Positions 51,587 to 60,167 of a DNA stretch of 64,000 nt are shown here, piece after piece. The notes under the pieces are model-generated. The model did not search any database. It saw nothing but the letters and a program-made list of their open reading frames with translations, and was not told the origin of the DNA. The stretch spans positions 38,768-102,767 of the forward strand of contig NZ_BIMK01000032.1 of the NCBI RefSeq assembly GCF_004001045.1. Reading direction: 5' to 3'. This stretch comes from Paenibacillus chibensis (GTDB taxonomy: Bacteria; Bacillota; Bacilli; Paenibacillales; Paenibacillaceae). The translations under genes were made by a program, and so were the position numbers. Each line of letters opens with the position of its first letter. The first letter of the stretch is position 1.

Positions 51587-52357
51587 TTAAATGTCGTCAT
51601 TGTAAGAGCTGGTAAAAGTATCATAAATGATTTCTTCCGTCGGATTGTTGCGCAGCTCAACGATAATGTCAAAATCATCATACGTATATTCGGATTCCTG
51701 TACAAAAACATCAGGATGCTCGATCACTTTGGTGCAGGGCATCCCCATAATATCCTGCAGCAAATTATAATGACGTTCATTGGAACGGATCGTGCTTACG
51801 ATACCATCGATGATAAACACGTTGTTCGGGTTCATCTCGTCTTCGGACAGCTGGCTTCGAACCGTTTGGCGAAGCAGCGTCGAGGACACGAATGTCCAGC
51901 GTTTCATAGCGCAGACACTGCCGGCTATAATGGACTCCGTCTTGCCGACCCGCGGCATGCCGCGAAGACCGATGACCTGATTACCGCTCTTCTTGAATAA
52001 TTCACCCAAAAAGTCGACGAGTAATCCGAGCTCGTCCCGGGTGAAACGGAAAGTTTTGCGGTCGTCGGAATCCCGGTCAATGTAGCGGCCGTGGCGCACG
52101 GCCAGAATATCGACAAGCTTGGGCTCGCGCAGCGCGCAGACCGTAATGTTGTCGACCTTTTTCAACATGGCTCCCATCAGGGAAATCTTCTCGTCATCAT
52201 CGGTTTCAAGAAGCATCCCCCGAGTTTTGCCTTCCACGCCGTTGATCGTTAATATGTTAACCTCAAGCATACCAAGCAGGGATGCGATATCCCCGAGTAG
52301 ACCCGGACGGTTTTTATGTATCCTGTATTCCATGTACCATTGTTTCGTTTGTTTCAT
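51587..52357 (-). CDS. ymfK: YmfK-type protein (DUF3388) with ACT-like and P-loop regions
   Basis: This is a 256-aa cytosolic protein conserved in Bacillales, of unknown function. Residues 8-80 look like an ACT ligand-binding domain (NRPGLLGDIASLLGMLEVNI). Residues about 130-145 (GLRGMPRVGKTES) form a Walker A-like loop G-x4-GKT/S. FIIDGIVSTIRSN could be the Walker B strand. I start at ATG 52357, 11 bases after AAGGTGG; upstream codons in the same frame are not family-like. It sits between ymfJ and rodZ as in B. subtilis. Confidence 0.85.
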   Translation of the reverse strand: MKQTKQWYMEYRIHKNRPGLLGDIASLLGMLEVNILTINGVEGKTRGMLLETDDDEKISLMGAMLKKVDNITVCALREPKLVDILAVRHGRYIDRDSDDRKTFRFTRDELGLLVDFLGELFKKSGNQVIGLRGMPRVGKTESIIAGSVCAMKRWTFVSSTLLRQTVRSQLSEDEMNPNNVFIIDGIVSTIRSNERHYNLLQDIMGMPCTKVIEHPDVFVQESEYTYDDFDIIVELRNNPTEEIIYDTFTSSYNDDI

Positions 52358-52527
52358 TTGATTAGCTTCCACCTTGACACCCCATCTGAACTTTTCCCAT
52401 GTATTTCGACAAAATAAACCTGCTGCCCTTACGGGAGAGGCTCTCAATTCCATGCCATAATGTTGGGTCACGTTAATGATATATAAAATAATACTGAAAA
52501 ACAAGTTCAATACTGTAACCATTAGAG

Positions 52528-52554
52528 AAAAGCCCCCAAACGGGGGCTTTTTCC
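52528..52554. terminator. Rho-independent terminator after ymfJ
   Basis: A perfect 9-bp stem AAAGCCCCC / GGGGGCTTT with loop AAAC is flanked by A and T runs, so it works in both orientations. Confidence 0.9.
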
Positions 52555-52597
52555 TAAAATGCAGCGCTAGATCGGCGAATCCGGCTCCATCTTCTAC

Positions 52598-52849
52598 CTA
52601 TGCATTTCTCTTGGCCAGCTTGACCATCAGCCGGGCAATCGTGTGTCTTTCCTCTTTGTTGCCGACTTCCCATAACTCTTTCAGAGCGCGGTTGGAAGCG
52701 TTCTGCGGATCGACCTTCTCGTCCAGGAAATCACCGATTTCGTAGGCAAGGCTGGCGATCGTATCTTCGCTCATTCCCATTTTTTCGGCTTGAACGATAC
52801 GTTCCCCGAGAAATTTTTTCCAGGTATCAAAATTCTTGAGTACGGTCAT
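52598..52849 (-). CDS. ymfJ: YmfJ-type small protein (DUF3243)
   Basis: This is an 83-aa soluble helical protein, MTVLKNFDTWKKFLGERI then ASLAYEIGDFLDEKVDPQN, ending MVKLAKRNA. The DUF3243 family occurs next to the ymfF-ymfI genes in Bacillales; its function is unknown. I start at ATG 52849 because GGGAGGA lies 7 bases upstream; the longer reading extends through that site. A terminator follows, separating it from ymfK. Confidence 0.88.
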   Translation of the reverse strand: MTVLKNFDTWKKFLGERIVQAEKMGMSEDTIASLAYEIGDFLDEKVDPQNASNRALKELWEVGNKEERHTIARLMVKLAKRNA

Positions 52850-52974
52850 TGATAAGTCCTCCCTTGGCTGTGGCGCATTGAGATTTAAAATCAACAATTG
52901 TAATATAACCTCAAAGAACCGGGCCTATACAAGAAGAACCTTCCAAGTGGCTTGGAACCAGAAGCCGGCCGGCA

Positions 52975-53748
52975 TCAGGTGATCCAGCCCCCGTTGGGGC
53001 TGATGACCTGGCCATTAATATACCCCGATTCCGGGAGCGCCAAAAAGTACACGAGCGATGAAATTTCATCCGGGGTAGCCAATCTCCCGGCAGGAATCTC
53101 CTCCTCGAGCATGCGTTTCTCATCCGCATCGAGATGACCGAGCATTTCCGTGTTGACGGCGCCGGGCGCAACCGCATTCACAGTAACCCCCGAAGGGGCT
53201 AGCTCCTTCGCAAGCGCTTTGGTGAAGGCATTGATGCCTCCCTTGGTGGTTGAATACAGCACCTCGCAGGAAGCCCCGGAGATGCCCCATACCGAGGACA
53301 TGTTAATGATCCGGCCGTACCGCTGGGAAATCATATGAGGCATAAAAGCCTGCGTACACAAAAACAATCCCTTTAAATTCACCGCCATCACTTCATCCCA
53401 CTGCTCTTCCGTCACATCCGCAAGCATCCCGTAATGCGAGATGCCGGCGTTATTGATCAGGATATCCGGCAGCAGGCCATGGCTTTCCAGCTTGTCGCGC
53501 ATGCGGAGAATCTGCTGGAGATCCTTCAGGTCCGCGGAAACCGTCAAAACTTTTGCCCCATGCTGCATGCAGCGTCTGGCCACATCGTTGGCAGCCTCAT
53601 GTGATGCGCCGTAATGGATCACGACATTCATGCCAACCTGCGCAAAGCGCTCAGCGATCGCTGCGCCGATTCCCCTGCTCGCGCCTGTGACCAAGACCGT
53701 GGTCTCGTTCAGTGCTTTCGTAAACTTCTCTTCTCCCATGCCGCTCAT
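52975..53748 (-). CDS. ymfI: Short-chain dehydrogenase/reductase (YmfI, FabG-like)
   Basis: This is a 257-aa classical SDR. The cofactor motif is TGASRGIG (about 21-28), the structural NNAG is in ILINNAGIS, the catalytic Ser lies in NMSSVWGIS and the YxxxK pair in LYSTTKGG. The ending GYINGQVISPNGGWIT resembles FabG. The substrate is unknown; 3-oxoacyl-ACP is a possibility. Its ATG overlaps the ymfH stop (TAATG), so translation is coupled. The same gene order is found in B. subtilis. Confidence 0.9.
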   Translation of the reverse strand: MSGMGEEKFTKALNETTVLVTGASRGIGAAIAERFAQVGMNVVIHYGASHEAANDVARRCMQHGAKVLTVSADLKDLQQILRMRDKLESHGLLPDILINNAGISHYGMLADVTEEQWDEVMAVNLKGLFLCTQAFMPHMISQRYGRIINMSSVWGISGASCEVLYSTTKGGINAFTKALAKELAPSGVTVNAVAPGAVNTEMLGHLDADEKRMLEEEIPAGRLATPDEISSLVYFLALPESGYINGQVISPNGGWIT

Positions 53749-55028
53749 TACGGGTTCACCACAATTGACACCGCGAGCTGATTCCAATCGATATGCTCAT
53801 GTAGGCGGTCGTTGACTTCTTGCAGTGTAATCGATTCATATGCCTGAACCACGGAGAAGAAATCGCTGTCGCGGAACTGGTAGCGGGTGAATTCATGGGC
53901 GATATTTTCCGGTGAATTCAGCATCCGCAAATATCCCCCGATTTTCTTTTTGCGGGCCCGTTCGAAATCAGCCTCCTTGAAGCCGTTCTGAAGGATCTTG
54001 TCGACTTCCTCCCGTAGTCTGGCCAGCAGCTTATCCGGATCCGGCGTATCCCCTCCTACCGCGGAGAAAGCATACTGAGGCGAGCTGTTGTATTCATGGG
54101 AGAAGCTGTCGGAAATGAGCTCCTCGTCATACAGCTTCTGATACAGCTCGGTGCTTGAACCGAACAGCAGATCCAGCATAAGCTTGCTCGTCAAATCGCG
54201 GCGGAGCAGCTCGCTGCCGGTAGCTCCCACATGCTTTTCCTTAAATCCAAACAGACATTTAGGCATGGATACCGTCAATTTGGCAACGCGGCGCTTCTCG
54301 GCCACCTCGATCGTCTCCGGATCGAAAATACGCTCGATATCCCCCTGCGGCTTGTAATCTTTGGCTTCCTGGTTGGCACGAACCAGCGCGAAGATTTCTT
54401 CGGGCTTGACGCCCCCCACCACAAACAGCAGCATGTTGCTCGGATGATAAAAAGCGTTGTAGCACGTGTACAGTGTTTCCTTGGTAATGGTGCTGATGGA
54501 TTCCACGGTCCCCGCAATGTCGATGTGAACCGGATGAATTTTGTACATCGCCTCGATCAAACCGAAGTATACCCGCCAGTCGGCATTGTCGAGATACATG
54601 TTGATTTCCTGGCCGATGATCCCCTTTTCCTTCTCCACGTTCTGATCGGTAAAATACGGATGCTGCACAAAATTGATCAAGGTTTCCAGGTTCTTATCGA
54701 TATTTTCTGTAGCCGAGAACAAATATACTGTTTGGTCAAAGCTTGTAAACGCATTGGCCGAGGCTCCGTTGGTAGCAAATGTTGCGAAAATATCGCCCTC
54801 CGGCTCTTCGAACATTTTGTGCTCCAAGAAGTGGGCGATGCCGTCCGGCACAGAGATTTCCTCCTGCCCTTCCACGCGGAAATGGTTATCTACCGACCCG
54901 TATTTGGTCGCGAATGTGGCGTACATTTTTTGAAAGCCCGGCTTAGGCAGCACATACACATGCAGCCCGTTATCCATGACTTCCTTGTACAGGGTTTCCT
55001 GTAAGTTGTCGAACTGAAGTTTCTCCAC
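53748..55028 (-). CDS. ymfH: M16-family zinc protease (YmfH-like)
   Basis: This is a 426-aa pitrilysin-type protease. The inverted zinc motif HFLEHKMFE (HxxEH, about 67-71) is intact, with the distal Glu expected in the following helix (EKGIIGQEINMY). The second half is the inactive M16_C domain. The partner gene upstream encodes a homologue without the zinc motif, so a heterodimer of active and inactive subunits is likely. No signal peptide, hence cytoplasmic. GGAGGAATAACC precedes the ATG. Confidence 0.92.
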   Translation of the reverse strand: MEKLQFDNLQETLYKEVMDNGLHVYVLPKPGFQKMYATFATKYGSVDNHFRVEGQEEISVPDGIAHFLEHKMFEEPEGDIFATFATNGASANAFTSFDQTVYLFSATENIDKNLETLINFVQHPYFTDQNVEKEKGIIGQEINMYLDNADWRVYFGLIEAMYKIHPVHIDIAGTVESISTITKETLYTCYNAFYHPSNMLLFVVGGVKPEEIFALVRANQEAKDYKPQGDIERIFDPETIEVAEKRRVAKLTVSMPKCLFGFKEKHVGATGSELLRRDLTSKLMLDLLFGSSTELYQKLYDEELISDSFSHEYNSSPQYAFSAVGGDTPDPDKLLARLREEVDKILQNGFKEADFERARKKKIGGYLRMLNSPENIAHEFTRYQFRDSDFFSVVQAYESITLQEVNDRLHEHIDWNQLAVSIVVNP

Positions 55029-55031
55029 CGG

Positions 55032-56315
55032 TTATTCCTCCTTCTGCCCCTTCAGGAAATAGATCGTATCCAATTCAAAGGTTGCCGCGGCAGCCTTGAC
55101 ATCCTCGATCCGAATGGCTTCCACCTGCTGCAGCAGCTCGGCTCGCGGGCGGTCCTTTCCGGAAAATTGGCGGTTGAAATCATACGCGATCATTTCAAAG
55201 GCGGAATCATCGATTTCCAGCAGCAGATTGCGAATCATCGCCTTCGTCTGTGACATTTCGAGCTCGGTAATGTTGCCGGCGCGCATTTCTTCCAGCTGCT
55301 TTTTGATGATCTCTAGCGCTTTTTCATAGTTCTGAACCTCGATCCCGGATTGGATCGTTCCGATGCCTTTATGCCCGTCATAGCGCGAGGACGCATAATA
55401 AGCTAGACTGGCCTTTTCGCGGACGTTCATGAAGAGCTTCGAATGCGGATAGCCTCCTAAAATGCCGTTATACATAAGGACTGCGGCATACTGCTCATCG
55501 GCATATGTAATGGATGTGCGCAGTCCCAGATTCAGCTTGCCTTGGCTTACTTCCATTTTCTCCACGACCGTGCGGACCTCATCCGCTTTTCGGACGGAAG
55601 TTTCCTGCTTGTAGGACACGTCATTGGAAGCCGTATCAAACGAAAAGTGTTTATTCACAAGCCCGGCGACCTCCTCAAGGGTCGTATCGCCTACCACGTA
55701 CAGATCCATGCTGGCGTTTTCAAGCCAGTGCTTGTAAGCTCCGTACAGACTTTCAGGCGTAATCCCCTCCAAATCCTTGCGCTGGCCTAGCGGATGCAGG
55801 CGATAAGGCTCATTGCGGCACATTTCCTCAATGCAGCGCTCGGAGGCATACCGGATTTTATCGTTAACGATGGCATCGAGCTTTTTACGCACATTTTCTT
55901 TCTCGGCCGTAACGTAGCTGCTGCGGAAATGCCCGTCTTCGAGCGCCGGCCGCGTGACCACTTCTCCGAGAAAAGCGAAGGACGCCTCCAGCAGACTGCC
56001 TTCACTTTTGACAAAAGAATCATTGATGGTGTCCATGCGGAACTGAACCATTTGATAATTGCCTCTTTTATATACATCAAAGCCGAATCCCGCTCCGTAC
56101 ATTTGCTCCAGCTGCTCGCGGAACTGTCTCGTCTCCGGGTAGGATTCGGTTCCGCGTCTTAATACGAATGGAGTCAGGGCCGTTGCCGTAACCGTATCCT
56201 CCGCGAGCGGAATGCCGGTATAAAGCGATATGGCAAATGTTTTGAAGCGCTTCGTGGGCAGCACGTGAATCCGCATGCGCCCCGCGTTTCCATGTTGAAA
56301 TGCTGTTTTATTCAA
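55032..56315 (-). CDS. ymfF: M16-family protein lacking the zinc motif (YmfF-like)
   Basis: This is a 427-aa pitrilysin-like protein. The region where HxxEH should appear reads PFVLRRGTESYPETRQF, with no zinc ligands, so it is catalytically inactive. Both M16 halves are otherwise recognisable (YVVGDTTLEEVAGLVNKHF, then YNGILGGYPHSKLFMNVREK as key GGxPxSxLF and REK). It probably supports the active YmfH-like subunit whose gene begins three bases downstream. First gene of the ymfF-H-I cluster. Confidence 0.9.
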   Translation of the reverse strand: MNKTAFQHGNAGRMRIHVLPTKRFKTFAISLYTGIPLAEDTVTATALTPFVLRRGTESYPETRQFREQLEQMYGAGFGFDVYKRGNYQMVQFRMDTINDSFVKSEGSLLEASFAFLGEVVTRPALEDGHFRSSYVTAEKENVRKKLDAIVNDKIRYASERCIEEMCRNEPYRLHPLGQRKDLEGITPESLYGAYKHWLENASMDLYVVGDTTLEEVAGLVNKHFSFDTASNDVSYKQETSVRKADEVRTVVEKMEVSQGKLNLGLRTSITYADEQYAAVLMYNGILGGYPHSKLFMNVREKASLAYYASSRYDGHKGIGTIQSGIEVQNYEKALEIIKKQLEEMRAGNITELEMSQTKAMIRNLLLEIDDSAFEMIAYDFNRQFSGKDRPRAELLQQVEAIRIEDVKAAAATFELDTIYFLKGQKEE

Positions 56316-56395
56316 GGTCCATAACTCCTTTAGCCATGAATTTGTCTTGCAATTGCCTTATGAATATGTTCCATTCTATACCAATACAAAGTCAA

Positions 56396-56427
56396 GAAGC
56401 AACCGAAGACAAACCCTCCGGTTGCTG
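56396..56427 (-). terminator. Terminator of sleB
   Basis: AGCAACCG and CGGTTGCT pair around a 14-base loop, followed on the minus strand by TCTTGAC. The T-run is short. Confidence 0.5.
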
Positions 56428-56447
56428 TTTCCGGGCCAAAAAAAGCC

Positions 56448-57266
56448 CTACATGCAAAAGATATGCTGACCGATGGTTTTGACCTGCGGCCGGGACCAAA
56501 TCCACTTCGAGGTCGCCGTTTTAGGGTTGAAATAATACAGGCAGCCACCGGATGGATCCCAGCCGTTCAAGGCCTGCTGTACCGCCTTGCGGGCTACTTC
56601 ATTCGGTTCAAGCCAAATCTGTCCGTCGGCTACGGCCGTAAACGCGCCCGGCTGGAAAATGACGCCGTGTACCGTATTCGGAAAACTTGGCGATTTGACG
56701 CGGTTCAGGATTACGGCAGCCACCGCGACCTGTCCCTCGAAAGGCTCGCCCCGAGATTCCCCGTAGACCGCGTTAGCCATAATTTTCAGGTCATTTTCCG
56801 ATAAGCCCATCGTATTCGCGGAAGCCATCGGCTCGCTTTTGTCGCCTCCGGCATTATTATTGTTTCCGGCTGCTGGCTCCTTGGCTGCAGTGTTTTCGGA
56901 AGGCTTCCAATTTTTCGTGGCGTTATACAGCTTCAGCTTTGTTTTGGCCCCTACCGTCCCGTCCACTTTCATGCCGAATTCGGACTGAAACCATTTGACC
57001 GACTTCAATGTCGTCCAGCCGTATTGACCATCGATTTTGCCGCTATAGAAGCCAAGAAATTTCAAGCGTCCCTGAAGCTCGTAGATGTCCTGTCCGGAAG
57101 ACCCATACTTCAAAACGGTCGTTCCGAATGTCGGAATTGCTTCTTCTGTAACAGGCTGTTGAGCGGATGCAGCCTTATCCTGCGTTCGAGGTTGAACACC
57201 CGCGAATACCGCAGCTGACAAAAGGACCAGAAGTCCAAAGATCATCCCCAATTTTGCTTTTCTCAT
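56448..57266 (-). CDS. sleB: Spore cortex-lytic enzyme
   Basis: This is a 272-aa exported enzyme that degrades muramic-lactam cortex peptidoglycan during germination. A signal peptide (1-23) precedes a peptidoglycan-binding domain (about 55-115; YGSSGQDIYELQGRL). An Asn/Gly-rich linker follows, then the hydrolase_2 catalytic domain (about 155-272). Its catalytic Glu is expected in AVYGESRGEP. The ending GQHIFCM is typical. ypeB is not next to it. A sigma-G-type promoter lies upstream (57315-57344), so it should be made in the forespore. Confidence 0.95.
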   Translation of the reverse strand: MRKAKLGMIFGLLVLLSAAVFAGVQPRTQDKAASAQQPVTEEAIPTFGTTVLKYGSSGQDIYELQGRLKFLGFYSGKIDGQYGWTTLKSVKWFQSEFGMKVDGTVGAKTKLKLYNATKNWKPSENTAAKEPAAGNNNNAGGDKSEPMASANTMGLSENDLKIMANAVYGESRGEPFEGQVAVAAVILNRVKSPSFPNTVHGVIFQPGAFTAVADGQIWLEPNEVARKAVQQALNGWDPSGGCLYYFNPKTATSKWIWSRPQVKTIGQHIFCM

Positions 57267-57314
57267 TTGGCAGCTCTACCTTTCTCTTGTGAGTGTGACT
57301 AGGATGGCTACGGT

Positions 57315-57344
57315 TATTATGACAAGAGCAACCATGATCTATAC
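57315..57344 (-). promoter_or_regulatory. Sigma-G promoter of sleB
   Basis: GTATA (-35, 57340-57344), 18-bp spacer and CATAATA (-10, 57315-57321) match the sigma-G consensus GYATR / CATWNTA exactly. sleB is a known sigma-G gene. The rest of the gap to 57514 shows nothing further. Confidence 0.7.
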
Positions 57345-57514
57345 ACATTGCAAAAGAAAGGTTGGAAATGGCCTGAGACATGCCGGTAAATGCGCCTATT
57401 TGCGCCAAGTGATCAGAAGACAAACAACGGCCTGAAGTACAATGGCTTGTACAACGGGCCGCCCATTCATGATTTTAGATTCATTGATGTTTCCTCTATA
57501 AAATAATTACATCG

Positions 57515-57895
57515 TTATGACTCGATAACCGGCTCGCCCGGCTTGTTCAAAATGTTGTCTTCGAGCACCGTGAATTTATCGCCGTATTCCCGGATAATAT
57601 GCTTCTCCCCCCATGCGCACAAGGAATCAAGAATGGACTTCAGGCTCCATCCATAGTCGCTGAGCTCGTACTCGACTTTGGGCGGCACCTCGCTATATAC
57701 GATCCGGTTTACAATTCCGTCGTTCTCCAACTCGCGCAGCTGCTGCGTCAGCATTTTCTGGGTAATGTTCGGCATCAGACGGCGTAAGTCGCTGGTCCGT
57801 TTTTTGCCATACGTCAAATGGCAGAGGATGACGCATTTCCATTTCCCCCCGATGACCTCTAACGTCGCTTCCACGGATATATTGTATTTTTTCAT
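57515..57895 (-). CDS. HxlR-family transcriptional regulator
   Basis: This is a 126-aa winged-helix regulator. The HxlR signature ATLEVIGGKWKCVILCHL (about 10-27) is followed by the recognition helix (RRLMPNITQKMLTQQLRELE) and a wing (VNRIVYSEVPPKVEYELSDYG). It has one cysteine (Cys17 of the WKCVILC region, plus Cys21), so redox or electrophile sensing as in HypR or YodB is possible but unproven. It is divergent from the MFS-aldo-keto reductase unit, which it probably controls through the repeat at 57939-57958. Confidence 0.9.
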   Translation of the reverse strand: MKKYNISVEATLEVIGGKWKCVILCHLTYGKKRTSDLRRLMPNITQKMLTQQLRELENDGIVNRIVYSEVPPKVEYELSDYGWSLKSILDSLCAWGEKHIIREYGDKFTVLEDNILNKPGEPVIES

Positions 57896-57938
57896 GCTGT
57901 AACCTCCGATCGATGTATGGGAACCTTTTGGTACCTAT

Positions 57939-57958
57939 AGTACTTAAAAGTGCGTACT
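57939..57958. promoter_or_regulatory. Candidate HxlR operator
   Basis: AGTAC-N10-GTACT forms an inverted repeat centred 53 bases from the regulator start and about 80 bases from the MFS start. A further GTAC lies at 57931-57934, so three GTAC units occur within 27 bases. Confidence 0.5.
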
Positions 57959-58028
57959 GTTCATTTCGGCTACCGGGCTTCATAATAGCATTCACCGGCC
58001 GGGATGACCAGACAGGAGTGAACAGAAA

Positions 58029-59213
58029 ATGCATCAAAACAATAAAAAAAGCATCTTTGCGCTTCTGGCATTAGCCATCAGTGCATTTGCAATCGGAACC
58101 ACCGAATTCATTAGTGTGGGACTGCTCCCCCTCATTGCGAGGGATTTGAATATATCGGTAACACTTGCGGGACTGACGGTAACTCTTTACGCCCTGGGCG
58201 TTACCATCGGGGCTCCCGTACTGACCTCGCTCACCATGAGCATGTCACGCAAGAAGCTGTTGATCGCGATCATGCTTGTATTTATAGCCGGGAACAGCAT
58301 GGCCGCTTTTGCGGGTGGCATAGCGATGCTGCTCGCGGGACGGATCATTGCGGCGCTGGCGCATGGCGTGTTTATGTCGATAGGTACGACCATCGCCGCT
58401 GATATGGTGCCTGAAAACCGTAAAGCGGGGGCGATCGCTATCCTCTTTTCCGGGCTTACGATCGCTACCGTCACCGGCGTGCCGCTTGGCACCTGGATCG
58501 GTCAACAGGTTGGATGGCGCTCGGCGTTTGTAACGATAACCATCATTGGCATCGTGGCCCTGGCAGCTAACATGATCCTGATTCCCAAGCAATTGCGCAG
58601 CGGAGTGAAAACACCCGTGAGAGAGCAGGTAAAGCTGGTCACGAACCTCCGTCTGCTCCTTGCCTTTCTGATTACCGCGCTGGGCTATGGCGGGACGTTC
58701 GTTGTCTTTACTTATTTATCCCCACTGCTTCACGATATAACAGGATTTAAAGAGTCAACCGTCGCTTTCATCCTGCTGCTGTACGGAATCGCCATTGCCA
58801 TCGGAAATTTCATCGGAGGAAAGGCGGCAAACCGCAATCCGCTATCCGCACTGCTTGTGATGTTTATCCTGCAGGCGCTGATATTGCTGCTCCTTTCATT
58901 TACGGCTCCGTTCAAAGCGGCGGCTTTGATCACCATATTCATGATGGGCCTGCTGGCCTTTATGAATGTCCCCGGACTGCAGTCGTATGTCGTAATGCTT
59001 GCTGCGCGTTATGCTCCCCAGGCCGTGGATGTAGCCTCGGCTGTAAACATTGCCGCGTTCAACGCGGGAATTGCGCTTGGAGCTTATTTAGGCGGGATCG
59101 TTTCGGATAAGATCGGCCTTATCCACACCGGCTCTGTCGGTGCTGCGATGGTGGCTGCCGCTGTCTTGCTTACCCTTTGGAGTAAATTATTGCAAAGAAA
59201 AGAAGCTTTATAA
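58029..59213 (+). CDS. MFS efflux transporter (AraJ/YdhP-like)
   Basis: This is a 394-aa 12-helix major facilitator. The N-terminal motif FAIGTTEFISVGLLPLIA (about 20-37) is characteristic of the DHA1 AraJ/YdhP/PbuE group (G-T-x-E-F-x-x-x-G-L-L-P). Loop 2-3 motif A is SLTMSMSRKKLL. Relatives export sugars, purine bases or drugs; no specific substrate is predictable. GGAGTGAACAG precedes the ATG. The gene is divergent from an HxlR regulator and precedes an aldo-keto reductase by 43 bases, suggesting a stress-response or detoxification unit. Confidence 0.88.
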   Translation: MHQNNKKSIFALLALAISAFAIGTTEFISVGLLPLIARDLNISVTLAGLTVTLYALGVTIGAPVLTSLTMSMSRKKLLIAIMLVFIAGNSMAAFAGGIAMLLAGRIIAALAHGVFMSIGTTIAADMVPENRKAGAIAILFSGLTIATVTGVPLGTWIGQQVGWRSAFVTITIIGIVALAANMILIPKQLRSGVKTPVREQVKLVTNLRLLLAFLITALGYGGTFVVFTYLSPLLHDITGFKESTVAFILLLYGIAIAIGNFIGGKAANRNPLSALLVMFILQALILLLLSFTAPFKAAALITIFMMGLLAFMNVPGLQSYVVMLAARYAPQAVDVASAVNIAAFNAGIALGAYLGGIVSDKIGLIHTGSVGAAMVAAAVLLTLWSKLLQRKEAL

Positions 59214-59256
59214 GTTGTACAAATTAACATAAGTTCATCATAAGGAGGAAGTCATC

Positions 59257-60099
59257 ATGAAGCTGCATCTGCAAAGCACGACCAAACTTTACAACGGAGT
59301 GGACATGCCCTGGTTAGGTCTTGGTGTTTTTAAGGTCGAAGAAGGATCGGAGCTCGTTGATGCTGTAAAAGCCGCCATTCAACATGGATACCGCAGTATC
59401 GATACGGCAGCCATCTATGCTAATGAGAACAGCGTTGGCAAAGGCATCCATGAGGCGTTGGCCGAAAATAACCTGCGGAGAGAAGATCTTTTCATTACGT
59501 CAAAAGTATGGAACAGCGATCAAGGCTACGAGGGAACCTTAGCCGCCTATGAAGCCAGCCTCGCCAAGCTGGGCCTGGATTATCTGGATCTGTACCTGAT
59601 CCACTGGCCTGTGGCCGGAAAATACAAAGACACCTGGAGAGCTATGGAAAAGCTTTATGAGGAAGGACGTGTTAAAGCGATCGGGGTAAGCAATTTTCAC
59701 GTTCATCATTTGAAGGATTTGCTGCTGGAAGCCCGCATCAAACCGATGGTCAATCAAGTTGAATTTCATCCCTATCTGACTCAGAACGAATTATATTCGT
59801 ATACCCGAGAGCAAGGGATTCAAATGGAAGCCTGGTCTCCCCTCATGCAGGGCGAGCTGTTGAACCAGCCCGTTCTTCAGGCCATTGCGGATAACCATGG
59901 AAAATCAGTCGCTCAGGTGATCCTGCGCTGGGACCTTCAGAAGGGAGTCGTCACGATTCCGAAATCAACCAAAGCGCATCGGATCATGGAAAACGCGTCT
60001 CTGTTCGATTTTGAACTGACAAGCGCTGAAATGGAGCAGATCCATGCCTTAAACCAGGATCGTCGCGTCGGTCCAGACCCTGACCATTTTGACTTCTAA
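59257..60099 (+). CDS. Aldo/keto reductase
   Basis: This is a 280-aa NADPH-dependent carbonyl reductase. The catalytic tetrad is visible: Asp in YRSIDTAAIYANE (D and Y about 12 residues in), Lys in FITSKVWN, His in LYLIHWPV. The NADPH-binding RWDLQKGVVTIPKS stretch (K and S for the phosphate) is also there. Closest in pattern to YvgN/YtbE glyoxal and methylglyoxal reductases. Strong AAGGAGGAAG site. Cotranscribed with the MFS gene and probably under HxlR control; detoxification of reactive carbonyls is an inference. Confidence 0.92.
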   Translation: MKLHLQSTTKLYNGVDMPWLGLGVFKVEEGSELVDAVKAAIQHGYRSIDTAAIYANENSVGKGIHEALAENNLRREDLFITSKVWNSDQGYEGTLAAYEASLAKLGLDYLDLYLIHWPVAGKYKDTWRAMEKLYEEGRVKAIGVSNFHVHHLKDLLLEARIKPMVNQVEFHPYLTQNELYSYTREQGIQMEAWSPLMQGELLNQPVLQAIADNHGKSVAQVILRWDLQKGVVTIPKSTKAHRIMENASLFDFELTSAEMEQIHALNQDRRVGPDPDHFDF

Positions 60100-60128
60100 T
60101 TGCGTCTCTAAACAGAGCGAACAAGACG

Positions 60129-60156
60129 AAAAAGCAGCCAAGGACGATCCTTGGCT
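60129..60156. terminator. Bidirectional terminator between aldo/keto reductase and ftsK
   Basis: AAAAAGCAGCCAAGG and CCTTGGCTGCTTTTT form a 15-bp perfect stem with loop ACGAT. Confidence 0.95.
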
Positions 60157-60167
60157 GCTTTTTTGCT

